NCBI RefSeq assembly: GCF_038050405.1 | Contig: NZ_CP150901.1 | Location: 496,001 to 560,000 of the forward strand | DNA: 64,000 nt | From: Paraburkholderia sp. IMGN_8 | Lineage (GTDB): Bacteria; Pseudomonadota; Gammaproteobacteria; Burkholderiales; Burkholderiaceae | Direction: 5' to 3' | Shown here: positions 7,683 to 16,036 of the stretch, piece after piece | Position numbering within the stretch: the stretch's first letter is position 1 | Layout of the letters: the number at the start of each line of letters is the position of its first letter | Program-made: the position numbers and the translations under genes | Notes under the pieces: generated by a model | Told to the model about the DNA's origin: nothing | Database searches by the model: none | What the model saw: only the letters and a program-made list of their open reading frames with translations

Positions 7683-8870
7683 ATGGCAAAAATTACTAAT
7701 CGTATTGAAGCAACGCTTCCTCCCGGCGTACGTTCACGCGTTGTGAACAATGTCAATGGCCTTACGATGCATATCTTGGAGGCTGGTTTTGAAACTGAGA
7801 GTCGGCCTGCCATTTTGCTGCTACATGGCTTTCCAGAACTTGCATACAGTTGGAGAAAGATTATGTTGCCTCTAGCATCTGCGGGGTTTCATGTGATCGC
7901 TCCTGATCAAAGAGGTTACGGACGCACCACGGGTTGGGACGGCAATTACGACGGCGATGTTGGTTCTTTTCGAATACTTAATTTGGTTATAGATGCCGTG
8001 GGACTTGTGTCAGCGCTTGGCTATCACTCGGTTTCAGCAGTAGTTGGTCATGACTTTGGATCACCTGTTGCCGCTTTTTGTGCACTTGCGCGACCAGATA
8101 TTTTTAATTCAGTGGTCTTGATGGGAGCTCCCTTTGGTGGCGCTCCATTGGTGCCTTTTGCTACAGATCGAGAGTCACAGGAAAAAGTATCGATATACAC
8201 AGGTGCAAGCATTTACGATGAATTAGCAGCGCAGAAACCTCCTCGAAAGCATTACCAGTGGTATTACTCAACACGCGAAGCCGAAAATGATATCCGGAAC
8301 TGCACGCAGGGACTGCATTCTTTTCTTCGTGCTTATTATCATGTTAAAAGCGCGGATTTCGAAGAAAATAAACCTTTCCCGCTAACGTCGTGGACGGCAG
8401 GTGAACTCGCGAAACTGCCAACCTATTATATTATGGACAAAGATAAAGGAATGGCAGAAACCGTGGCATCCGATATGCCAACCGCGGCTGCTATCGCCGC
8501 ATGCAGATGGCTTCCGGAGGATGAGTTGCGCGTGTATAGCTCAGAATACGAAAGAACAGGCTTCCAAGGTGCGCTTCAATGGTATCGCTGTTTGACCGAA
8601 GGAAAATATATGGCAGAGCTTCAGCTATTTTCTGGTCGCACGATCGATGTGCCTTCATGCTTCATAGCTGGCAAGAGCGACTGGGGAATATATCAAAAGC
8701 CAGGGGAACTGAAGAAAATGCAGGACACCGCATGCGCACGTATGTTGGGTTGCCATTTAGTCGATAAAGCTGGGCATTGGGTGCAACAAGAACAACCTGA
8801 AGTAGTAAGTCAATTGCTTTTAGAGTTTCTGGGGAAATGCACTACTGAATATAGACAAGTCTTTAATTGA
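7683..8870 (+). CDS. Epoxide hydrolase-like alpha/beta hydrolase
   Basis: Using the ATG at 7683 the protein is 395 residues; an in-frame TTG at 7644 would add 13. It has the soluble epoxide hydrolase layout: HGFPE oxyanion motif (48-52), nucleophile Asp124 in VGHDFGSP, and the catalytic His at about 365 in DKAGHWVQQEQP. It would hydrolyse an epoxide (or another small ester or halide) through a covalent alkyl intermediate in the cytoplasm. The gene is clearly AT-richer than all neighbours, with many AAA, TTT, ATA and TTA codons, which points to recent transfer. It is flanked by a decayed acyl-CoA ligase end and about 800 bases of non-coding DNA. Confidence 0.85.
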   Translation: MAKITNRIEATLPPGVRSRVVNNVNGLTMHILEAGFETESRPAILLLHGFPELAYSWRKIMLPLASAGFHVIAPDQRGYGRTTGWDGNYDGDVGSFRILNLVIDAVGLVSALGYHSVSAVVGHDFGSPVAAFCALARPDIFNSVVLMGAPFGGAPLVPFATDRESQEKVSIYTGASIYDELAAQKPPRKHYQWYYSTREAENDIRNCTQGLHSFLRAYYHVKSADFEENKPFPLTSWTAGELAKLPTYYIMDKDKGMAETVASDMPTAAAIAACRWLPEDELRVYSSEYERTGFQGALQWYRCLTEGKYMAELQLFSGRTIDVPSCFIAGKSDWGIYQKPGELKKMQDTACARMLGCHLVDKAGHWVQQEQPEVVSQLLLEFLGKCTTEYRQVFN

Positions 8871-9661
8871 CTAATGACCTCGCGCCAGAATGTCGGTAGG
8901 TTGTTACGTTGGTGGGCAATTGGCCGTTTGGTGAGAATGTGAACGGCCTGGTAGAAGACACCTGCCCTTCCATTGAGCGGACCGTCCTAGTGTGGCCGCC
9001 GCTCATGTCGAACGTTGTCGTCTGCCTTATGGAAAAGCCAGCGGCTATGGGTCGGCAGTGATCGTTCAGCGGTATTGAAAGCGGACGCTTACGTCACGGT
9101 GCGGGTCAGCCATTGCCAGCGATCCGCGACTGTCCAGTATGGCCGACAGGCGGCGGGCGACCCCGCGTGAGCGAATGGCCGTTGGACTTTAAGAACGGTC
9201 GTTGCCGCCGCGGCGACGCGAATGACGGCAACGGGTGTGCGCCGTGAAAGGTGGCGCTTTCCAGCGGGTGTAAGCCCCGCCCGGCAACCGCTCCAGCCGG
9301 AAGCAACCTATAAGGACTTTCCCTTTTTGCAAGCTTGGGGTTCATTCGGTCATTGATTGATTCCGATGTTGTGGCGGACGCGATGGCGGATCGGCGGCGG
9401 GGCAGACTGCACACCTATAAACGGCCTTGTTGGGGCACTGTCGGTGCTGTGCCCGGGCCCGGATAGTAACCGCGCAGCAGGACTCCATCCGGAGCGCGGC
9501 GCCACGCATGAGATGCGTCGCCTGGAGCTTCCGCGAGTTCGCCTGCTGCCGGTCTGACCTGTCGCTATCCATGCCTATTGCGTCCTTGTGTTGGGAGTGG
9601 CCCCTTTGGGGTGCCGTACGGTGGTCTCCTGCGTTTCAGGGATCGTGGTGCGGCTCACGAG
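8871..9661. other. Intergenic, no supported gene
   Basis: About 790 bases between the hydrolase and the IS110-family transposase. Short open frames on both strands carry no motif. The right part (from about 9560) probably belongs to the IS110 element's end, which includes a small GGCCCC/GGGGTGCC-type hairpin near 9600. The exact IS boundary could not be set because this family has no clear long inverted repeats. Confidence 0.4.
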
Positions 9662-10708
9662 TCACGACGGACGGATTGGGGTATAGGAGGGATCGAAGCG
9701 CTCGCCTTTGGCGAGGATCGCCCAGAGGATTCGCGCGTGTTTGTTGACGATGGCCACCAGCGTTCGATACCAGCCTACCCGTGCATGCAGCTGGACGATC
9801 CAGCGCGAGAGCCGATCGGTTCGCCGGTGGGCGCTTGTCAGGGCCGAGCGCGCACCCTGGAACAGCAGGGTGCGCAGATAGGTGTTGCCCTGCTTGGTGA
9901 TGTGGCCGAGCCGGGTCTTACCGCCACTGCTGGCCTGTTTGGGCACAGAGCCAAGCCAGGCGGAAAATTGCCGTCCGTTCCTGAACACGCGCGCGTCACC
10001 GACGGTCGCGACGGCGGCCGACGCGGTGAGCGGCCCGATGCCAACGATGGCCATCAGCCGTTGCGCGTTGGTGTCATGTTTGACCCGCGCGGCAATCTGC
10101 GAGTCACACCACGCGATCTGCTCGTCGAGGGCCTGGATGTGATGCCAGCCTGCGAGGAGCGCGGTGCGTGCGATACCGTCCAGCTCCGTGGTCCCGTCCT
10201 CCAGTGCCTCGACGAAGTGGCCACGGAACGCGTCGATGCCTTGCGGGAGGAACACGCCGAACTCAAACAGTTCGCCACGCAGGCGGTTGACGAGTGCCGT
10301 ACGTTCCTCGACAAAGCCGCTGCGCATCCGGTGCAGCACCAGCACGTTCTGCTGGTCAGCGGTCTTCAGCGCGACGAAACGCATATGGGGGCGGCTCGCC
10401 GCTTCACAGATGGCTTCTGCGTCCAGCCGGTCGTTCTTCACGTGCTTGCCGCCTTTGCGGTAGGCTGCGGCGAACTGCGGGGCGATCAGGCGGACTTCGT
10501 GGCCGAGCGCGCGTAGCTTTCGGCCCCAGTAGTGGGCCGCGCTGCAGGCTTCCATGGCCACCAGGCAGGGCTCGAGATTGGCAAACCATTCGGGAAACTT
10601 CTGCCTTGGGATCGCCTTTCTGACTGCCACGTGCTCCATTGAGTCGACTCCATGTACCACGATCAGGTTCTTGGCGAGATCGACGCCGATACGAGTAATC
10701 TTGTCCAT
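9662..10708 (-). CDS. IS110-family transposase
   Basis: With the ATG at 10708, preceded by an AGGGGAAAG ribosome binding site, the protein is 348 residues. The N-terminal DEDD catalytic domain shows GVDLAKN (Asp10), MEAC (Glu53) and NDRLDAEAI (Asp93, Asp96). The C-terminal transposase_20 domain has the helix-hairpin-helix-like IVGIGPLTA and AWLGSVPKQASSGGK followed by KQGNTYLR. The frame is intact with no internal stop, so it may be active. IS110 elements usually lack terminal inverted repeats and target duplications. It abuts the group II intron nest to its right. Confidence 0.92.
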   Translation of the reverse strand: MDKITRIGVDLAKNLIVVHGVDSMEHVAVRKAIPRQKFPEWFANLEPCLVAMEACSAAHYWGRKLRALGHEVRLIAPQFAAAYRKGGKHVKNDRLDAEAICEAASRPHMRFVALKTADQQNVLVLHRMRSGFVEERTALVNRLRGELFEFGVFLPQGIDAFRGHFVEALEDGTTELDGIARTALLAGWHHIQALDEQIAWCDSQIAARVKHDTNAQRLMAIVGIGPLTASAAVATVGDARVFRNGRQFSAWLGSVPKQASSGGKTRLGHITKQGNTYLRTLLFQGARSALTSAHRRTDRLSRWIVQLHARVGWYRTLVAIVNKHARILWAILAKGERFDPSYTPIRPS

Positions 10709-11216
10709 GACTTTCCCCTTCTCAGATGGATTGCCAGCACCAACCATCGTGGCATATCGCTACGCCACGGGATGGGGAAAGTCCTTTCTAATTCGGAGCA
10801 GCTATGGAGGCAACGAAATGGCTGAAGCCTTCGGGTAAAGCGTGTCACGAACTGGTGACAGCGCGAGTGTGCAGGCCGTAACGCGAGTGAACGCCGAGCA
10901 AGCCTCGAAAATGTCGATGCGCAGGCCGACCCGAACACCCTATCGGGGAAGGCTGATACGACTGGATGGATGAGCGAAGGAGTGCCACCAGTCGCTGCGC
11001 CGGGGTAGTGGCGACAGCATGTACACAAGGAAAGCGTACGCAACACGGGAAGCCCCCTGGCGTGGTCAGGGATGACCAACCGGATGCCCGTGAGGGACAG
11101 GCCGGGCGCCTTGGGGTGGCGGAGAGGCCCGTAGTACCGACGAAGCCGGGTAATGCTGGTGGAGGGAAGGGGCCTCAGTTCAGGACGAGCGCAATACGTA
11201 GTGAGGGACCTGGAGA

Positions 11217-11548
11217 TTGGGCAACCTATCAACTCCGATTCGTGTTCAGAAGCTGCAGACGGCGTTACACGCGAAAGCGAAGGCAGAAGCCGGGTACCGC
11301 TTTTATGCCTTGTACGACAAGATCTATCGCGAGGATGTGCTGGCGCATGCGTACGCCCAGTGTCGCTCGAACAGGGGCGCACCGGGTGTCGATCGGCAGG
11401 ACTTCGCGGCGGTCGAAGCGTACGGGGTGCAGAAGTGGCTCGGTGAACTGGCGCTTGCGCTCAGGCAGGAGAGCTACCGGCCGGACCCTATCAGAAGAGT
11501 GTTTATCCCGAAGGCCAATGGCAAGCTGAGGCCACTGGGCATCACGAC
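11217..11548 (+). pseudogene. ltrA: Group II intron reverse transcriptase, 5' portion (split by insertion)
   Basis: About 110 codons from a TTG at 11217 encode the N-terminal part of an LtrA-like protein: ALYDKIYREDVL, NRGAPGVDRQDF and SYRPDPIRRVFIPKANGK followed by LRPLGITT. The frame then enters the inserted element and ends within a few codons (11561). If the 2927-bp insertion is removed the frame continues exactly into the 3' portion with the expected LRDRV motif. The TTG start is accepted because no ATG or GTG gives a better fit, but a start further upstream is not excluded. Confidence 0.85.
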
Positions 11549-11569
11549 GGTGACTTCATAGCGCACACC

Positions 11570-13642
11570 TTACAGTTTAGCTTCGCAAAGATGGTTCTTG
11601 AAGTGCACGGAATTGCGGATTTGATCGTGGAGATTGCTGCGCTGCTGGGCATTAATGGTGATCCACCAAGGGCCGCGGCCGTCGATCTGACGGGCGGCGA
11701 TCTTCCCCTGCTTGATCCAGTAGTGAACGAAATGGATGCTCACGCCGAGCTCGCCGGCGAGTTGCTTGACGGTGACTTCGTCGAGCCGTTGCAGGCGAGC
11801 GGCAGGTATGGCGTAGCGATAACGAATCCACTTGACCATGGTTGCTGTGAACGGCTTGCCCCTGGAGCTCGGAACACCTTGCGTGTTTAACGTCTGGGCA
11901 ATCTGTTCGTCCGGCAGGGTATGCGACAGCGCTCGAACACGCTCGACAGTTTCGGCAGGATAGCGCAAGCGATCGGCGATGGGGACGCACCGCGTGACCG
12001 TGACGTCGCTGCAGGTGCCACCGTGCCAGCGGATATGCAAAACGACCTGCCGCAACGCGCGTAGGTCCTCGACGGTGATGTCGGCGATGAGCAGTCGCAG
12101 CATGCGCTTGCGATCCTTCGTCTCGGTGGTGGGTGCGCGCCACAGGCGCGGCAGGTCGCGCGCCAAGGCCAGGACCTTGCTTCGTTGCTCCGCCGTCAGG
12201 ACGCGAGTCTTCTGTGCCTGGAACTTCGCCGCCTCGGCCCTGACCTCGTCGACGCGAGTCAGAGCCTCGTTCCATCGGCGTTCGAGGCTGGCGGCCACGA
12301 GACGGTTGGCGGGATCGACCTCCTCATAGCGGCGCTCGGCCAGGGCACACTCGTATTCGGCGCGCTCGATGCGCATTTGCCACTGGCGCATTACGGCCTG
12401 GTCGCGCTGCTCGAGTTCATCGACGGCGGCCAAGGCCAGCTCGAGTTCCGCGGGCTTCAGTGCCTTGAACATCTCCTCGCAGATCGCCTCGTCCAGCGAG
12501 TCTGTGCGGACGCTGAAGCAGCTCACGCTGGCCAGCGCCTCACGATGCGCCCAGTTGCACTCGTAGATTGGATAGAGGCCGCCGTTGCCACGATAGCGTA
12601 CGGTCAGCGCGCGGCCGCAACTGCCGCAGATCAGCAGCCCTTGCAGCAGGGCAAGACCCTCGCGTGCGGCGCCGCTGAGCACGGTGCCCTCGCCGTTTGT
12701 ACGGTTGCGCGCGAGGCGTTGCTGGTTCTGCTCGAATTCCTCCACGGTGATGTAGCCCTCGTGGTGGTCAGGCAAGTGGACACGCCAGTCCGGCGTGGGC
12801 ATGGCCCGCATGTTCTTGCGCACCTCGCCGTCGGCGGTGATGCTCTTGGTGTACTGGTAGCGGCCGAAGACATAGGTGCCGGCGTACGAGGGATTCTTCA
12901 GCAGCCCAAGTACGCGCGAATGCGTCAGTCGGCCCCAGATGAGCTTGCCGGCCCAGGCGCCGCCGTAGGCACGCCTGGGAAAGCGAAGTCCGGACTGCGC
13001 AAAGCGCCTGACTACGGCATAGGCACTACCCGTTTCGCGAAACAACGTGAACACTAGCTGAACAGCCCCGCGAACTTCATCATCGGCATCGGGGACAATG
13101 CGGCCCTGGTCATCGTAGCAAAAACCCACGGGCAACGGGAACCGCAGTTCACCCTTGCGTGCCTTGTTCAGCTTGCCGCCCTGGAGGCGCCCGCGCAGGA
13201 AATGCAGCTCGGCCTGCGCCATCGTGCCCTTGAGCCCCAGGAGCAACCCATCGTTGAAGTCGCCAGGGTCGTACATGCCATCCGCATCGATGACCAACGT
13301 GTGGGTCAACGCGCACAGTTCGAGCAGGCGGTGCCAGTCCAGATTCGAGCGCGCCAGGCGCGACACCTCCAGTGCAAACACCGCGCCCACCTGGCCCATC
13401 GCCACATCCGATACCAGGGTCTTGAAGTCCTCGCGCCCGCTCGTCTGCGCACCCGATTGGCCCAGATCCCGGTCCAGCACGCGCACCGATCTCTGCGGCC
13501 AGCCCAGGGCCAAGGCCTTGTCCCGCAAGGCGTATTGTCGTTCGGTGCTCTCCTGGTTGTGCCGTACCTGCGCCAGGGTCGACTGGCGCACATAGATGTA
13601 CGCCGGCTTGTTCAAGTGTGCGTCGGTGATCAGGGTGCTCAT
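11570..13642 (-). CDS. Large serine site-specific recombinase
   Basis: A 690-residue recombinase. The N-terminal resolvase domain carries the catalytic serine at about residue 21 (YVRQST), followed by FALEVSRLARSNLDW with the conserved arginines. The recombinase domain (about 165-310) leads to a zinc ribbon with Cys339, Cys342, Cys362 and Cys375, then a long coiled-coil-rich region and a C-terminal helix-turn-helix (LAGELGVSIHFVHYWIKQGK). It would cut and paste the element by serine-mediated strand exchange. The frame is intact. It is the last gene of the element in transcription order and its stop lies about 20 bases from the element end. Confidence 0.92.
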   Translation of the reverse strand: MSTLITDAHLNKPAYIYVRQSTLAQVRHNQESTERQYALRDKALALGWPQRSVRVLDRDLGQSGAQTSGREDFKTLVSDVAMGQVGAVFALEVSRLARSNLDWHRLLELCALTHTLVIDADGMYDPGDFNDGLLLGLKGTMAQAELHFLRGRLQGGKLNKARKGELRFPLPVGFCYDDQGRIVPDADDEVRGAVQLVFTLFRETGSAYAVVRRFAQSGLRFPRRAYGGAWAGKLIWGRLTHSRVLGLLKNPSYAGTYVFGRYQYTKSITADGEVRKNMRAMPTPDWRVHLPDHHEGYITVEEFEQNQQRLARNRTNGEGTVLSGAAREGLALLQGLLICGSCGRALTVRYRGNGGLYPIYECNWAHREALASVSCFSVRTDSLDEAICEEMFKALKPAELELALAAVDELEQRDQAVMRQWQMRIERAEYECALAERRYEEVDPANRLVAASLERRWNEALTRVDEVRAEAAKFQAQKTRVLTAEQRSKVLALARDLPRLWRAPTTETKDRKRMLRLLIADITVEDLRALRQVVLHIRWHGGTCSDVTVTRCVPIADRLRYPAETVERVRALSHTLPDEQIAQTLNTQGVPSSRGKPFTATMVKWIRYRYAIPAARLQRLDEVTVKQLAGELGVSIHFVHYWIKQGKIAARQIDGRGPWWITINAQQRSNLHDQIRNSVHFKNHLCEAKL

Positions 13643-13775
13643 CGGTGGTCTCCATGGTCACGAGTGCGGAATCGTTGTCGACCAGGGCGATGAGCATGTT
13701 CGCGAGCAAGGTGGCGCCGTCGCGTATGTCGAAGTGGGCAGTGAGCGAAGCGGAGGGCTGGCTCACCGCTGTGCC

Positions 13776-14150
13776 TCACAGCGGCTGCCGCCGGCGCAAC
13801 AGCTCGTGGTTGATTTGCGAGATCTCTTCCAGAATCTCGCGCACGCGAGCGTAGTTGGCTAGGTATTCGCTGACCACGGCAAGCTCTGCCTGGGGAACGT
13901 ACTCCATATGCGGCGACTCGCCAGGGTGGCTGACCGACAGGTAAAACTTGGGCCCATGCCCCGGGCCGTTGGCGCATCGGCAGCGCGGGTTGCCACAGCG
14001 TTTGTAGCGCTCGATCAATGAACCGCGCAGCACCGTCTCCAGCGGCGGCAGCTTGCGCAGCAGCTGTTTGCGGCGACGCCTGAGTGAGGCGGGGGAGAGT
14101 TCTGTCATCTGGGGCGGACCACACAAATAACTGGTCCGAAGATAGTACAT
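13776..14150 (-). CDS. DUF6788-like accessory protein of the recombinase element
   Basis: A 124-residue basic protein; a start at the internal ATG (14108, MTELSPAS) giving 110 residues is equally plausible. It has an N-terminal helical basic stretch (RRRRKQLLRKL), a compact cysteine cluster (RCGNPRCRC) with GPGHGPKFYLSVSHPG, and a helical C-terminus. The cysteine cluster suggests a small metal-binding, possibly DNA-binding, accessory protein. Proteins of this type occur beside large serine recombinases in related elements. Function is unproven. Confidence 0.7.
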   Translation of the reverse strand: MYYLRTSYLCGPPQMTELSPASLRRRRKQLLRKLPPLETVLRGSLIERYKRCGNPRCRCANGPGHGPKFYLSVSHPGESPHMEYVPQAELAVVSEYLANYARVREILEEISQINHELLRRRQPL

Positions 14151-14171
14151 GAAAGGTCACCTGGCAAGTCC

Positions 14172-14450
14172 TCATCGAGAATGCCCCGAGAGCAGCTCAA
14201 TCAACTCGATCAGGTCGCACAGCGTATCCAGGTTCAGCCGCCTCGGCGTGCCGAGCCGCTCATAGGCTTCAGGCGTTGCGCGATCGGTCCACTGCACGGG
14301 CACAGCAAAGCTCCCGCGGGAGGCTTCGCGCAGGATTAGCGTGTCAATGCCGCCGACACGCCGCTGCTTGAGGACTCGAAAGCGTTGCCCCCTGAGCGGA
14401 TGGAACGGGTGTCGAATCTCTACCCATCCCGATGCTTCGTTGGGGGACTG
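14172..14450 (-). CDS. DUF5372-like accessory ORF, start unresolved
   Basis: The coding signal covers about 85-90 codons and includes [34 protein letters not shown] and a leucine-rich end. It matches the small third ORF that accompanies serine recombinase and DUF6788 genes. Within the element (right limit 14475) this frame has no ATG, GTG or TTG start; the open frame continues antisense into the intron reverse transcriptase as far as 14891. It may therefore be 5' truncated, use a non-canonical start, or borrow one from the insertion site. The stop is at 14172-14174. Confidence 0.6.
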   Translation of the reverse strand, partial: QSPNEASGWVEIRHPFHPLRGQRFRVLKQRRVGGIDTLILREASRGSFAVPVQWTDRATPEAYERLGTPRRLNLDTLCDLIELIELLSGHSR

Positions 14451-14475
14451 TGCTGTTCGGATTGACCGTGACGAC

Positions 14476-15469
14476 CTTGCGGGATCGGGTGTGCATGACA
14501 GCAGCGATGCTGGTGCTCGAACCGATCTTCGAAGCTGACCTTCCACCCGAGCAGTACGCGTACCGCCCAGGGCGAAATGCCCAGCAAACGGCGATCGAGG
14601 TGGAGGAACGGCTGCACCGAGGGCAAACGGACGTTGTGGACGCCGACCTCGCGGACTACTTCGGAAGCATTCCCCACGCCGAACTGATGCTGTCGCTCGC
14701 GCGACGCATCGTTGATCGGCGCATGCTGCATCTGATCCGGATGTGGCTGGAATGTCCCGTTGAAGAAACCGATAACCGGGGCCGGACGAAACGTACGACG
14801 GAGGCCAGGGACCGCAGACGTGGCATTCCGCAAGGTTCTCCCATCTCACCACTGCTGGCGAATGTGTACATGCGCCGGTTTGTGCTGGCATGGAAGCAGC
14901 TCGGACTTCAGCGCAGTCTTGGCAGTCGCATTGTGACCTACGCGGACGATCTGGTGATCCTGTGCAAGAAGGGCAAGGCGGAAGAGGCCTTGTCGCGAAT
15001 GCGCGAGATCATGGGCAAACTGAAGCTGACGGTCAACGAGGAGAAGACACGAATCTGCAAGGTGCCGGAAGGCGAATTCGACTTCCTGGGTTTTACGTTT
15101 GGGCGGATGTACTCGGCGACGACTGGCAAGGCCCGTATGGGCATGCGCCCGTCTAAGAAGAGTATCCGGCGCATGGTCGAAAAGATTCATGCGATGACTG
15201 CCCTCAAGACGGCATGGCAAGAGACCACGGCGATGGTGGGCAAGTTGAACCGCACGTTACGCGGCTGGGCGAACTACTTCAAGGTAGGCAGCGTTAGCCG
15301 TGCATATCGCGCGCTCGACAGCTACACCGCGACGCGGTTGCGCCGGTGGCTGCGCAACAAGCACAAGCTCAGACGACGAAGGGACGGGGGCTATCCACTC
15401 CCGCATCTTTACAAGCACTTTGGGCTTGTACGGCTGTGCGCCCGCGGGGGCGTAGCCTGGCGTGTGTGA
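14476..15469 (+). pseudogene. ltrA: Group II intron reverse transcriptase, 3' portion (split by insertion)
   Basis: About 331 codons continue the LtrA-like protein: [21 protein letters not shown], given in two pieces [11 protein letters not shown] and [10 protein letters not shown], then [11 protein letters not shown], the RT core [18 protein letters not shown], the catalytic TYADD box, [10 protein letters not shown] and a maturase domain X with [11 protein letters not shown]. There is no HNH endonuclease domain. Rejoined with the 5' portion it makes an intact protein of about 441 residues. Domain V of the intron follows 20 bases after the stop. Confidence 0.85.
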
Positions 15470-15488
15470 AGGCGTGAAGTCTTGTCCG

Positions 15489-15523
15489 AGAGCCGGATGC
15501 GGGAGATCTGCACGTCCGGTTGT
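15489..15523 (+). ncRNA. Group II intron 1 domain V
   Basis: A 34-35-nt hairpin beginning GAGAGCCGGATGC and closing with GCACGTCCGGTTGT. It contains the AGC catalytic triad (15491-15493), the CCGG/CCGG lower stem and a short upper stem capped by an AGAT loop. This is the ribozyme's most conserved domain and marks the 3' region of intron 1. Confidence 0.8.
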
Positions 15524-16036
15524 GTGTCCAGCTAAGGCTGGCGTGTTCAGCAGGAGATAGACCTGCCGGGGTAGAAGTCAGAAGCCCCGTAGCTTGGATA
15601 GCAGGGTGGCGGGAAACCAAGACTCTGAAGCCTATCGACGACCGTCTCCTCGGGGGACGTGCGAGTCATCGGGCCGTAATGAAGATGAACGTGGAAGTGG
15701 CCTCGAAAGTGAAGAGACCCGAAGGCCGAGCCCGCAACCGTGAGGGCGAAGGCAGCATGAGTAGCCGAAATCTGACCGATACGGCTATTCCACTTCGGCG
15801 GGGTGGAAGCGACGGCACGATGGCAAGGACATGCTGAGCAACTGGAGAAGCCCTCCTCGCCCCAGCGCGAAATCGCCGGAGCAAGGTAGGCCCTATAACC
15901 GGTGAACCCGGGAAGTGGGTCGAAGGCGAGAGGGTGGCGGATGGGTCCGTACTAGCTACGAAACCGGGTAACGCTGGTGGAGCGAAGGGGCCCTGCTGTT
16001 TGTAGTTTCCTCGACAACACGGGAGGCAAGGACGAA

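Larger units (their letters stand above)
11549..14475 (-). mobile_element. Serine-recombinase element inserted in intron 1
   Basis: A 2927-bp insertion with three minus-strand genes: a large serine recombinase, a DUF6788-like protein and a DUF5372-like protein. The pentamer ACGAC occurs at both junctions (11544-11548 and 14471-14475), and joining them restores the intron-encoded ORF in frame (GITT followed by LRDRV). No obvious terminal inverted repeats were found. Large serine recombinases usually exchange at a 2-bp core inside short att sites; the shared ACGAC could be the extent of attP/attB identity or a target duplication. The same three-gene layout is known in related proteobacterial elements. 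Confidence 0.8.
10867..15550 (+). mobile_element. Group II intron 1, interrupted by a serine-recombinase element
   Basis: The 5' end is placed at GTGTGC (10867), which matches in pattern the GTGCGAG start of the second intron nearby; both are followed by a GGCCGTAA segment and GCCTCGAAA. The encoded reverse transcriptase is split into 11217-11548 and 14476-15469 by a 2.9-kb insertion. Domain V lies at 15489-15523 and a short domain VI-like hairpin follows. The 3' end near 15550 is approximate. A hairpin (TGTCAC and GGTGACA, 10843-10861) immediately precedes the 5' end, a placement seen for introns that insert beside terminator-like stems. The intron is inactive for mobility while interrupted. 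Confidence 0.75.

Noticed and set aside
15550..15658. Possible extra intron fragment between introns 1 and 2
   Set aside because: The stretch has intron-like GAAGTCAGAAGCCCC text but no domain V or ORF of its own; it may simply be the 3' end of intron 1 or the 5' exon of intron 2.
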